64,000 nucleotides of DNA, from contig NZ_JACVEG010000001.1 in assembly GCF_014596725.1 (NCBI RefSeq), positions 992,001 through 1,056,000 on the forward strand, read 5' to 3'. A program made the translations under genes and the position numbers. Positions within the stretch are counted from its first letter, which is position 1, and each line of letters starts with the position of its first letter. This document shows positions 43,591-51,834 of the stretch, one piece after another. Below the pieces are notes generated by a model. It ran no database searches. It saw only the letters and a program-made list of their open reading frames with translations, and had not been told where the DNA came from. This stretch comes from Vibrio sp. Y2-5. Lineage in GTDB: Bacteria; Pseudomonadota; Gammaproteobacteria; Enterobacterales; Vibrionaceae.

Positions 43591-43606
43591 TGGAACGCTA
43601 TTTGCT
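43591..43606 (+). promoter_or_regulatory. Sigma-54 promoter of the main formate dehydrogenase operon
   Basis: TGGAACG-CTAT-TTGCT differs from TGGCACG-N4-TTGCW at one base and has exact spacing. The predicted start is near 43618, 44 bases before the poly-ferredoxin ATG. Confidence 0.8.
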
Positions 43607-43661
43607 AATGTAGGTTCATATCCAGATAAAAAGTGTGTGGATAAACACTGGAAGCGAGCAA

Positions 43662-45323
43662 ATGCTAAAACAATATTTACAACAATCGACTTCGCAAAAT
43701 GGAATCGCACGGTACTCTGCCATTGAAAATACCGTCGAATTATCTAACCTCATTCCGCCGACGGTGAGTTATGAGTCCTCTGGCGATACTTTGATTATTG
43801 GGCCTACCAGCCTGATTGAACGTATCGCAGAACAATTACCTCAAGTTCAATCTATCTCCTTACTTTCCATTGACGGGGAAAAGGGCAAACAATCCAATAT
43901 CTACTTTGCAGATAGTGTCCAGATTAGTGGATATCTCGGAAGCTTTGACGTGCTGGTGCAAAATCATGGCGTTACCACCAGCCTATCAAAAGTCGCTGTA
44001 GGAAAAGATTCGTTCGATATCATCCTTGATATGTCACTCAACGGCGTTATGACTGAAGAGGTTCCTGTTCCGGGATATTTCCCTGTAGGGCGAGGGTATC
44101 CAAAACTGGCTGACGCACTCGAGCAAATCCCTAATTTGGTCGGCACTTTTGATAAACCGAAATATTTCCGACTAGATACGGACTTATGTGCGCATAGTTC
44201 ACGCGGTGTAAAAGGCTGCGAACGTTGTGTGGATGCCTGTCCTGCGGGTGCGTTATCAAGCGAAGGTTCAGAAAAAACAGGGCATAGAATTGAGATCAAC
44301 CCTTATCTGTGTCAAGGCGTTGGTACCTGTGCCACCGCTTGTCCTACCGAAGCTATTCATTACGCATTACCTACACCTAAAGAGACACAAAAGTTTGTCG
44401 AGCGTTTGCTCAAAAACTATTTTCAAGCGGGCGGAGAAAAACCTGTTGTTCTGATTTGTAGCTCAGAACACGAGACGTATAATCTGATGACGTTAAAGGC
44501 TCTGCCTGAAAACGTTATTCCGGTGACTGTCGATGAACTGCCATCCATCGGTATTGATACTTGGTTTGCAGCATTAACCAATGGAGCGACTCAAGTTCTT
44601 TTCGCTGCTAGTCGTCGAATGCCGAAAACCATTCAACGTATTCTGGAACAAGAAGTAGCAACCGCTCAAACCTTACTTTCTCAGTTAGGCTTAGCAAAAG
44701 AGACAATAAACATCCTCTATTTAGAGTCGCTTCGCGAAGGGGCTCCGACTCTAATCACTGATGATCTTCAATTACGTTTAGGTGAATTAGAAGGGAACAA
44801 GCGTGCCCGTTTATTTACCTCGCTTGATGCACTTGCTGAACAATTCAGTATCGAGAAAGTGGCGCAGCCATTAGAAGCTTCTTCCGTTTACGGGACAATT
44901 GAGTGTTCAACTAAAGATTGTACTTTGTGTATGGGATGCGTTGCTGTTTGTCCAACAAGAGCACTTCATCATGAAGGAGATATTCCGGGGATTCAGTTTG
45001 TTGAACAGGACTGCGTTCAATGTGGCTTGTGTATCAAAGCTTGTCCTGAAAATGCTTTAACAAGTGTTAAGCAAATGAACTGGGATAAAACAGCACGTCA
45101 ATCGGCGATCACGCTCCATCAGGAAGAACCAGCGAAATGTCTACGCTGCCATAAGCCATTCGCTCCTCAATCTATGATCACTATGTTGCAGAATAAGTTA
45201 CAAGGTCACTCGCACTTTGCGACTGCTGAATCTTTGAACCGTATTGCTATGTGTGAAGACTGCCGTGTGATTGATGTATTTGAGTCTATGGCTAACGATC
45301 CAGAACAACAGTTGAGATATTAG
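43662..45323 (+). CDS. Poly-[4Fe-4S] ferredoxin-like protein of the fdh operon
   Basis: This 553-residue cytoplasmic iron-sulfur protein has two pairs of ferredoxin cysteine motifs. The first pair is near residues 180-235 (CERCVDACPAGAL and CQGVGTCATACPTEAI). The second is near 420-475 (CTLCMGCVAVCPTRAL and CVQCGLCIKACPENAL). More cysteine pairs follow at the C-terminus (CLRCHKPF and CEDCRVIDVF). The middle portion resembles a HdrA/FrhD-like linker domain. It is a conserved companion of the fdhABC genes in Vibrio and may carry electrons for enzyme assembly or from the enzyme. The ATG at 43662 is preferred to an upstream GTG at 43635. Confidence 0.8.
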   Translation: MLKQYLQQSTSQNGIARYSAIENTVELSNLIPPTVSYESSGDTLIIGPTSLIERIAEQLPQVQSISLLSIDGEKGKQSNIYFADSVQISGYLGSFDVLVQNHGVTTSLSKVAVGKDSFDIILDMSLNGVMTEEVPVPGYFPVGRGYPKLADALEQIPNLVGTFDKPKYFRLDTDLCAHSSRGVKGCERCVDACPAGALSSEGSEKTGHRIEINPYLCQGVGTCATACPTEAIHYALPTPKETQKFVERLLKNYFQAGGEKPVVLICSSEHETYNLMTLKALPENVIPVTVDELPSIGIDTWFAALTNGATQVLFAASRRMPKTIQRILEQEVATAQTLLSQLGLAKETINILYLESLREGAPTLITDDLQLRLGELEGNKRARLFTSLDALAEQFSIEKVAQPLEASSVYGTIECSTKDCTLCMGCVAVCPTRALHHEGDIPGIQFVEQDCVQCGLCIKACPENALTSVKQMNWDKTARQSAITLHQEEPAKCLRCHKPFAPQSMITMLQNKLQGHSHFATAESLNRIAMCEDCRVIDVFESMANDPEQQLRY

Positions 45324-45332
45324 GAGTAGCAA

Positions 45333-45947
45333 ATGAAACAGGCACAATCAATGCGTTCAGATATCTATCTGTTATTGGCGACGCTATTTCGCCAAGTGCC
45401 CAGCAAAGAACTGCTCGATTTTCTCGCTGAGTTAGAGTTTGAAGACAACGGTACGCCTATGGCGCAGGCTTGGTCTGAAATCGTTCATGCATCGAAGAAT
45501 ACCAATGTTGAGCAACTGGGAGATGAATACCAAGAACTGTTTATCGGTATCGGTCGGGGTGAAGTCGTACCTTTTGCCTCTTGGCATTTAACAGGCTCGC
45601 TAATGGAAAAACCGCTGGCTGAAATTCGAACCTTTCTAAGTCAGCTAGGTTTAGAGCGAAAAGAAAATGTGAAAGAACCTGAAGATCATATTTCAGCGCT
45701 TTGCGAAACCATGGCGTATTTGTGCGAGCAACCAGAACCCGTTCAACAATCATTTTTCAATCGTCATTTAGCGCCTTGGTATGAACGTCTTGCCGTTCAA
45801 ATTACCGGAGCGCAACACACCCGTTATTACCATGCTGTTGCCACGTTAATGCGTGCATTTTTGTCGTTAGAAAATGTGTCATTTACCGAGGCGAAGGTAA
45901 GTAAACGTAATACTCACAAAATAGAAGTAAAGAACCTGACTGAATAA
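45333..45947 (+). CDS. TorD/DmsD-family chaperone for formate dehydrogenase
   Basis: This 204-residue all-helical protein has the TorD-family pattern: RSDIYLLLATLFRQVPS at the start, then DEYQELFIGIGRGEVVPFASWHLTG and the EDHISALCETMAYL motif (E-x-x-D-H). Such chaperones bind the Tat signal and apo-enzyme of molybdo- or tungsto-oxidoreductases until the cofactor is inserted. FdhA downstream is the evident client. AGGAG lies before the ATG, 9 bases after the ferredoxin stop. Confidence 0.85.
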   Translation: MKQAQSMRSDIYLLLATLFRQVPSKELLDFLAELEFEDNGTPMAQAWSEIVHASKNTNVEQLGDEYQELFIGIGRGEVVPFASWHLTGSLMEKPLAEIRTFLSQLGLERKENVKEPEDHISALCETMAYLCEQPEPVQQSFFNRHLAPWYERLAVQITGAQHTRYYHAVATLMRAFLSLENVSFTEAKVSKRNTHKIEVKNLTE

Positions 45948-46010
45948 GCGCGTAGAGCGCTTTCAGACTTACCTTGTTGGCAACAATAGGGACGAGATAA
46001 GGAAGCAAAG

Positions 46011-46211
46011 ATGAAAAAACAACAACAAGACATCGATAAAAGCAGACGTGACCTGCTCAAAGGACTTGGAACTGCCGCGGTTGCCGGTGCTGTGGGCTCA
46101 ACCGTTTCTCAGAGTGTCAGTGCGCAAGAACCGTCTTTGAATGTATCTACAACAAAAAAAGAAGGTTATCACGAGACACAACACATTCGTGATTACTACG
46201 ACACTCTATAG
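46011..46211 (+). CDS. Small Tat-signal protein of the formate dehydrogenase region
   Basis: This 66-residue protein has a twin-arginine signal, SRRDLLKGLGTAAVAGAVG (residues 11-29), then a short mature part ending HETQHIRDYYDTL. Small proteins of exactly this kind are found immediately upstream of fdhA (a 'formate dehydrogenase region Tat target' family). Its function is unknown; it may be exported with FdhA or act as a subunit-like assembly peptide. AAGGAAG lies before the ATG. The fdhA gene starts 10 bases after its stop. Confidence 0.8.
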   Translation: MKKQQQDIDKSRRDLLKGLGTAAVAGAVGSTVSQSVSAQEPSLNVSTTKKEGYHETQHIRDYYDTL

Positions 46212-46221
46212 GAGCTCGCAG

Positions 46222-49077
46222 ATGAGACTAACTAAACGTTCTGATAACGTAACAAAAGAAAAGAATCAGCTCGGTATTAGCCGTCGTGCCTTCATGAAAA
46301 ACAGCTCTTTAGCAGCTGGTGGTGCAGTTGTCGGTACAAGTATGTTTTCTCCGGGAATGATCAAAAAGGTGCAAGCAGAAGAAGTTGATCGTAATGCCAA
46401 AACTGAAGTGAAGCGTACTATCTGTTCTCACTGTTCTGTGGGTTGTGGTATCTATGCTGAAGTTCAAAATGGTGTTTGGACAGGTCAGGAACCCGCGTTT
46501 GACCACCCATTTAACGCTGGTGGACACTGTGCAAAAGGTGCTGCTCTGCGTGAACACGGCCACGGTGAGCGTCGTCTGAAATACCCGATGAAACTCGAAA
46601 ATGGTAAGTGGAAAAAGATCTCTTGGGATCAAGCCATTAACGAAATTGGTGACAATGTTCTGAAAATCCGTGAAGAGTCAGGTCCTGATTCTGTTTACTG
46701 GCTTGGCAGTGCTAAACACAGTAACGAACAAGCGTATCTGTTCAGAAAAATGGCATCGCTATGGGGCACTAATAACGTTGACCACCAAGCGCGTATTTGT
46801 CACTCAACAACAGTAGCCGGTGTAGCAAACACTTGGGGCTACGGAGCCATGACCAACTCTTTTAACGATATGCACAACAGCAAATCGATTCTGTTTATTG
46901 GCTCTAATCCTGCTGAAGCTCACCCTGTGGCGATGCAGCACATCTTAATCGCTAAAGAGAAGAACAATTGTAAGATTGTTGTCGCTGACCCAAGACGTAC
47001 CCGTACTGCGGCAAAAGCAGATCATTTCGTCTCTTTGCGCCCAGGTACCGACGTGGCATTTATCTGGGGTTTGCTATGGCACGTATTCAATAATCAGTGG
47101 GAAGATAAAGAATTCATTCGTCAGCGTGTATTCGGTATGGATGAAATTCGCGCTGAGGTGGCGAAATGGAACCCGAAAGAAGTAGAGCGTGTTACAGGTG
47201 TGAGCGAAGAAGATGTTTATCACACGGCGAAATTGTTATCCGAAAACCGCCCCGGTTGTGTGGTCTGGTGTATGGGGGGTACTCAGCACACCACAGGTAA
47301 CAACAATACTCGCGCATACTGTGTACTTGAATTGGCTCTCGGAAATTTGGGCAAATCTGGCGGTGGTGCAAATATCTTCCGTGGTCACGACAACGTTCAA
47401 GGTGCAACGGACTTAGGCGTACTTTCTCATACTCTTCCGGGTTACTACGGCTTACTTGATGGTTCTTGGAAACATTGGGCTCGCGTGTGGGATGTCGATT
47501 TCGAGTGGATTAAAAATCGATTCGACCAGAAAGAGTATCGTGGTCACAAGCCAATGAACAACATGGGTATTCCTGTATCGCGTTGGATTGATGGTGTGCT
47601 TGAAGATAAATCTAACATCGAGCAGAACGACAACATTCGCGCCATGTTCTACTGGGGCCATGCTGTAAACTCGCAAACTCGTGGCGTTGAGATGAGAAAA
47701 GCGATGCAGAAATTGGACATGATGGTCATAGTCGATCCATATCCAACAGTCGCAGCGGTGATGAACGATCGTACAGATGGCGTTTATCTGCTTCCAGCAA
47801 CCACTCAGTTCGAAACTTACGGCAGTGTGACGGCATCTAACCGTTCTATTCAGTGGCGTGATCAAGTCATTGAACCATTGTTTGATTCGAAACCAGACCA
47901 CGAAATAATGTATTTGCTTTCAAGCAAACTGGGGTTCGCAGATCAGCTGTTTAAGCACATTAAAGTCGAAAATAACCAGCCAGTCATCGAAGATATCACT
48001 CGTGAATTTAATAAAGGGATGTGGACGGTTGGTTATACAGGACAAAGCCCAGAGCGCCTGAAGGCGCATCAACAAAACTGGCATACCTTCCACAAAACAA
48101 CACTCTCTGCAGAAGGTGGGCCAGTTAACGGTGAAACCTATGGTTTGCCTTGGCCATGTTGGGGCACACCAGAAATGAAGCATCCAGGTACACACATCCT
48201 GTATGACACATCTAAAGCAGTTGCCGATGGCGGTGGCACTTTCCGTGCCCGTTACGGTGTTGAGTTCGAGGGTAAAAACCTGCTTGCTGAAGATAGCTTC
48301 TCCAAAGGAAGTGAAATCGAAGATGGTTATCCAGAATTCAGCGCTAAGCTACTGCAACATCTTGGTTGGTGGGATGATCTTACTCCTGAAGAGAAAGCCG
48401 AAGCGCAAGGCAAGAACTGGAAAACCGATTTATCCGGCGGTATTCAGCGTGTAGCTATCAAGCATGGCTGTATTCCATTCGGTAATGCAAAAGCGCGCAC
48501 CATCGTATGGCAGTTCCCAGACCGTGTGCCGTTGCACCGAGAGCCGTTATACACACCACGCAGAGATTTGATTGCTGATTATCCGACTTGGGATGATGCT
48601 GAGTCTATCTATCGTCTGCCAACGCTTTATAAATCCATTCAGGATCAGGACAAGTCGAAAGAATACCCAATTATTCTGACTTCAGGTCGTTTGGTTGAGT
48701 ATGAAGGTGGTGGTGAAGAGACACGTTCAAATCCGTGGCTAGCTGAACTTCAACAAGAAATGTTTGTTGAGGTGAACCCTAAAGATGCCAATGATTTAGG
48801 CTTCAGAGATGGCGATATGGTTTGGGTTGAAGGTGCGGAGAAAGGGCGCATTCACGTTAAAGCGATGGTTACTCGACGTGTACGTCCGGGAATGGCATTC
48901 ATTCCGTTCCACTTCGGCGGTAAGTTCCAAGGTGAAGACCTAAGAGGCAGGTACCCTGAAGGTACACAGCCATATGTTGTTGGCGAGTCAGCGAACATCG
49001 CAACCACTTACGGTTACGATCCAACGACTCAGATGCAAGAAACGAAAGTCACACTATGTAACATCCGTAAAGCGTAA
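46222..49077 (+). CDS. fdhA: Formate dehydrogenase catalytic subunit (Cys-type, Tat-exported)
   Basis: This 951-residue member of the DMSO reductase family has a twin-arginine signal SRRAFMK at 20-26. The [4Fe-4S] ligands are C68, C71, C75 and C103. The bis-MGD domains include the active-site loop RICHSTTVAGVANTWGYGAMT: Cys193 coordinates the metal and His194 is catalytic. The protein uses cysteine, not selenocysteine; no in-frame TGA is present. It oxidises formate to CO2 in the periplasm and passes electrons to FdhB and FdhC. The tungstate transporter in the same regulon suggests tungsten may be the metal. GGAG precedes the ATG; the longer frame (46141) overlaps the small Tat gene. Confidence 0.93.
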   Translation: MRLTKRSDNVTKEKNQLGISRRAFMKNSSLAAGGAVVGTSMFSPGMIKKVQAEEVDRNAKTEVKRTICSHCSVGCGIYAEVQNGVWTGQEPAFDHPFNAGGHCAKGAALREHGHGERRLKYPMKLENGKWKKISWDQAINEIGDNVLKIREESGPDSVYWLGSAKHSNEQAYLFRKMASLWGTNNVDHQARICHSTTVAGVANTWGYGAMTNSFNDMHNSKSILFIGSNPAEAHPVAMQHILIAKEKNNCKIVVADPRRTRTAAKADHFVSLRPGTDVAFIWGLLWHVFNNQWEDKEFIRQRVFGMDEIRAEVAKWNPKEVERVTGVSEEDVYHTAKLLSENRPGCVVWCMGGTQHTTGNNNTRAYCVLELALGNLGKSGGGANIFRGHDNVQGATDLGVLSHTLPGYYGLLDGSWKHWARVWDVDFEWIKNRFDQKEYRGHKPMNNMGIPVSRWIDGVLEDKSNIEQNDNIRAMFYWGHAVNSQTRGVEMRKAMQKLDMMVIVDPYPTVAAVMNDRTDGVYLLPATTQFETYGSVTASNRSIQWRDQVIEPLFDSKPDHEIMYLLSSKLGFADQLFKHIKVENNQPVIEDITREFNKGMWTVGYTGQSPERLKAHQQNWHTFHKTTLSAEGGPVNGETYGLPWPCWGTPEMKHPGTHILYDTSKAVADGGGTFRARYGVEFEGKNLLAEDSFSKGSEIEDGYPEFSAKLLQHLGWWDDLTPEEKAEAQGKNWKTDLSGGIQRVAIKHGCIPFGNAKARTIVWQFPDRVPLHREPLYTPRRDLIADYPTWDDAESIYRLPTLYKSIQDQDKSKEYPIILTSGRLVEYEGGGEETRSNPWLAELQQEMFVEVNPKDANDLGFRDGDMVWVEGAEKGRIHVKAMVTRRVRPGMAFIPFHFGGKFQGEDLRGRYPEGTQPYVVGESANIATTYGYDPTTQMQETKVTLCNIRKA

Positions 49078-49088
49078 GGAGCACCGCG

Positions 49089-49697
49089 ATGGCTAGAATG
49101 AAATTCCTATGTGACACCAAGCGCTGCATCGAATGCAACGGTTGTGTGACTGCATGTAAAAACGAAAACGACGACGCATTAGAGTGGGGTATCCAACGTC
49201 GACGAGTTGTAACACTTAACGATGGCGAACCGGGTGAAAACTCGATTTCTGTTGCGTGTATGCACTGTACCGATGCGCCTTGTATGGCAGTTTGCCCAGC
49301 AGACTGTTTCGTACACACTGAAGACGGTATTGTTCTGCACAACAAGGATCTTTGTATCGGTTGTGGCTACTGTCTGTTCGCTTGCCCATTCGGTGCACCA
49401 CAATTTCCCAAGCAAACGGCATTTGGTGAGCGTGGAAAAATGGACAAATGTACTTTCTGTGCAGGCGGCCCTGAAACGGAAGTGGGTTCTGAAGAAGAAC
49501 GTAAAAAATACGGTGCGAACCGCATTGCTGCAGGCAAACTTCCAATGTGTGCTTCACTGTGTTCAACCAAAGCGCTTATGGCGGGTGATGCCGAGACAGT
49601 TTCAGATATCTTCCGTCAACGTGTTGTTGAGCGCGGTGCAAAAGGTGCTGGCTGGACCAATGGTGAAGATCTTTCCTATGATGCAACGAGGAGCTAG
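49089..49697 (+). CDS. fdhB: Formate dehydrogenase iron-sulfur subunit
   Basis: This 202-residue protein has four ferredoxin-type cysteine motifs: CDTKRCIECNGCVTACK, CMHCTDAPCMAVCPADC, CIGCGYCLFACPFGAP and CTFC with a later CASLC. They house four [4Fe-4S] clusters. It relays electrons from FdhA to the cytochrome subunit. It is shorter than FdnH-type beta subunits and lacks their C-terminal membrane helix. The SD AAGGAGC lies 7 bases before the ATG and overlaps the end of fdhA, 11 bases downstream of which this gene starts. Confidence 0.92.
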   Translation: MARMKFLCDTKRCIECNGCVTACKNENDDALEWGIQRRRVVTLNDGEPGENSISVACMHCTDAPCMAVCPADCFVHTEDGIVLHNKDLCIGCGYCLFACPFGAPQFPKQTAFGERGKMDKCTFCAGGPETEVGSEEERKKYGANRIAAGKLPMCASLCSTKALMAGDAETVSDIFRQRVVERGAKGAGWTNGEDLSYDATRS

Positions 49698-49703
49698 TAG
49701 CCT

Positions 49704-50783
49704 ATGCGAAATTTAATTGTTCGCGTTGCTGGTCGAGTGCTGCCTTTATTGGCAGCACTGCTTTGCTTAGCTTTTCCACCTGCGTTTGCAGAAGAAGGTG
49801 GCAAAGCCGTAAATGGCAAGGCAGATGTTGCGCAGAGTGAGATGAGCCAACTCGCTGGTGCTGATTACTGGCGACAAGTTCGTCAAGGTGTGTCTGGATA
49901 TACCACCTCTCAGTCACCTGAGCATGGTGTTTTGATCAGTAAGCCGGGCGAAACGTGGTTTATTTTGAAAGAGAAATGGATGTCTCCAGCGGGTGCTGTC
50001 GCGATTTTCGGCAGTATTGCTTTGGTTATTCTGGCGTACGTAATTGTTGGCCCGATTATGTTGAGTAAACCAAGAACGGGGAGAAAGTTAAATCGCTGGT
50101 CTAGGTTAGATAGGGCGCTGCATTGGTCTATGGCGTTCACATTCTTGACGCTGGCGTTCAGTGGTTTGATGTTGGTGTATGGCAAACACTTCCTAAAGCC
50201 GTATATTCCGTCTGAGCTTTGGGGATATATAGTTTTTGCCGCTAAGCAATATCACAACTATGTGGGGCCTCTGTTCTTTGTACTGTTAGTGTTTATCCTT
50301 CTTAAATGGTGGCGTAAATCGCTGTTCACTAAAGTGGATGTTCAATGGGCAATGAAACTGGGTGGAATGGTTGGTAAGCATAAAGGTACACATCCGTCTG
50401 CAGGATTCTCAAATGCTGGTGAAAAAGCGGTGTACTGGTTGTTGATTGTGTTTGGTGCCTTCGCAGCTGTGAGTGGTTTGTTCCTTGATTTCCCTATCTT
50501 TGGTCAAACCCGTCGCGATATGGAGATGTCTAACCTTGTCCATATGTTCTCAGCACTGATTTTAATCTGTGGTTTCGTGTTCCATATCTATATTGGTTTG
50601 TTTGGTATGGAAGGTGCGTTAGAAGGCATGGTCACGGGTAAGGTCGATGAAACTTGGGCTAAAGAGCATCACGATTTATGGTATGAGGAAATGAAAGCCA
50701 AAGGAGAAGTTGAAGAAGCGGATGCCGTTTCCAACAAGACTCAATCTCCACCGATGGGGGAGCCAATGCATGACAAGCGCTAA
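49704..50783 (+). CDS. fdhC: Formate dehydrogenase gamma subunit, cytochrome b556
   Basis: This 359-residue membrane protein has a signal-like N-terminus (ending PAFA, near residue 29) and a further span at about 95-115. Its four-helix cytochrome b core has candidate haem histidines in ALHWSMAFTF, KQYHNYVGPLFF, LVHMFSALIL and FVFHIYIG. It passes electrons to the quinone pool. The N-terminal extension of about 90 residues before the first core helix is typical for the FdoI-like Vibrio type. Its last 14 bases overlap the next ORF. Confidence 0.9.
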   Translation: MRNLIVRVAGRVLPLLAALLCLAFPPAFAEEGGKAVNGKADVAQSEMSQLAGADYWRQVRQGVSGYTTSQSPEHGVLISKPGETWFILKEKWMSPAGAVAIFGSIALVILAYVIVGPIMLSKPRTGRKLNRWSRLDRALHWSMAFTFLTLAFSGLMLVYGKHFLKPYIPSELWGYIVFAAKQYHNYVGPLFFVLLVFILLKWWRKSLFTKVDVQWAMKLGGMVGKHKGTHPSAGFSNAGEKAVYWLLIVFGAFAAVSGLFLDFPIFGQTRRDMEMSNLVHMFSALILICGFVFHIYIGLFGMEGALEGMVTGKVDETWAKEHHDLWYEEMKAKGEVEEADAVSNKTQSPPMGEPMHDKR

Positions 50784-51207
50784 TACTATGCAAGCTTCGG
50801 ATAACAAGTCCGTGTGGTTTGTTTACATCGCTAACCTGTTAACACCGTTTACCTGCTTAATCTCCGGCGTAATCGGCATTATTTATGCCGGATATCGTCT
50901 GGATAAAAATGAGGATGGGGAAGTCGCCAATTCGCATTACTATGGTTTGATCCGTAGCTTCTTCCTCTTTTTGACCTTCTTTGTGGTACTAATTGTCACT
51001 GTCGCCACTACCAACGGGCTTATTATGGGTGTTAACCGTTACTGGTACGCACATTCATGGTTAACCACCGTTGGCGGCGCTATTCCCTATATCGGAGCAT
51101 TAATCGCTCTGTTTGCCATTTCACTTTGGTTTATAAGAATGGTTAAAGGAATGCAACAGTTGAAAAATAACATTCCTCATGCACCTTCGAAGGGGCCGAA
51201 TTTGTAG
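50770..51207 (+). CDS. Small membrane protein closing the fdh operon
   Basis: This 145-residue protein has about three to four membrane spans (near 17-43, 60-85, 96-128). The GVIGIIYAGYRLDKNEDGEVANSHY loop is reminiscent of DUF4870-type proteins, but I cannot assign it with certainty. Start at 50770, behind GGGGAG within the fdhC end. The overlap with fdhC and the terminator that follows make it the last gene of the operon. It could be an assembly or stability factor for the membrane-bound enzyme. Confidence 0.65.
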   Translation: MTSANTMQASDNKSVWFVYIANLLTPFTCLISGVIGIIYAGYRLDKNEDGEVANSHYYGLIRSFFLFLTFFVVLIVTVATTNGLIMGVNRYWYAHSWLTTVGGAIPYIGALIALFAISLWFIRMVKGMQQLKNNIPHAPSKGPNL

Positions 51208-51282
51208 AACTCTGCGGAAATTATAAGCGAACATCAGGATGAAATAGACCTAATCTAAGTTATAGAAAACAACGGTTTCACT

Positions 51283-51318
51283 AAAAAATCGCCTTATTTG
51301 AAGAGGCGATTTTTTTTT
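51283..51318 (+). terminator. Terminator of the formate dehydrogenase operon
   Basis: An 8-bp core stem, AATCGCCT / AGGCGATT, extended by A-T pairs and ending in nine Ts, 75 bases after the last stop. Confidence 0.88.
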
Positions 51319-51627
51319 ACAATTCAGTAAATATTGTTTTTTGTGATCGCATATTTTATTACTTAAAAGTTTATGTAGTGCGCCTGATTTGTAGTGTTTT
51401 TACCAGAGCTTTAATGCAATTTTTATTAATAATTGATGGCAGTTATATAAGCAATATTGAAATAATAAGTAACGACTTATTATCGGAAATAACCTACAAA
51501 AATAATTAATTAAACTTAAATACATCAGCATTAATTTTTGTTGTTATGTGAAGTAATAATTGATGTTCTTTATTGGCTAAAAATAAAGCAAATAAAGAGC
51601 AATCTAACATAGGTTAAATTTTAAACA

Positions 51628-51729
51628 GGCACAGGCATATAAGCCCATCTGGTATCGCTGGGATTAATACCGGAGGATTGATAACCAATAGACGTGCCAA
51701 GCCTAGTAATAGGAATCAAATTTAATTCC
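51628..51729 (+). ncRNA. Candidate structured leader RNA upstream of the chemoreceptor
   Basis: A possible closing stem, GGCAC (51628-51632) / GTGCC (51694-51698), encloses three small hairpins: GGC/GCC (51634-51645), GGTAT/ATACC (51651-51671) and ATTG/CAAT (51677-51689). After it, CCTA/TAGG (51702-51713) competes with GGAAT/ATTCC (51712-51729). This is a switch-like arrangement 105 bases before the ATG. It does not match the c-di-GMP-I or other riboswitch cores I know. The stems are short, so this is tentative. Confidence 0.3.
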
Positions 51730-51834
51730 GTTAAAAGCATCGATAATGGCGTGAGTTATTATTTCTTTTTAAACAAACATATACAGATAGTTAGTGCGTA
51801 ATGTGCATAAAGCACTAATCTAACGGAGAGAAAA

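Larger units (their letters stand above)
51208..51834. other. 627-base AT-rich intergenic region before a chemoreceptor gene
   Basis: The left part holds the fdh terminator (51283-51318). The middle (51320-51600) is very AT-rich with no convincing gene; a 31-codon frame at 51414 lacks a ribosome site. From about 51621 to 51729 the composition rises and several nested stems are possible (see the structured-leader entry). The chemoreceptor's ribosome site ACGGAGAG is at the right end. Confidence 0.5.

Noticed and set aside
47452..47901. 149-codon open frame antisense to fdhA
   Set aside because: It lies wholly within the conserved fdhA frame; its Cys/His-rich product is an artefact of complementary codons.
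46222..49077. Selenocysteine TGA in formate dehydrogenase
   Set aside because: The active-site position is an ordinary Cys codon (Cys193) and the frame has no internal TGA.
51414..51509. 31-codon frame in the chemoreceptor upstream gap
   Set aside because: No ribosome site, very AT-rich composition, no sign of coding constraint.
51628..51698. Cloverleaf-like fold of tRNA length
   Set aside because: The closing stem is only 5 bp, the middle loop is 11 bases, and the TTCRA T-loop and the CCA context are absent; not a tRNA.
51628..51705. Superficial likeness to a c-di-GMP-I riboswitch (CACAGG ... GACG ... AAGCC)
   Set aside because: The conserved GAAA tetraloop, tetraloop receptor and the GGGACGCAAAGCC core are missing.
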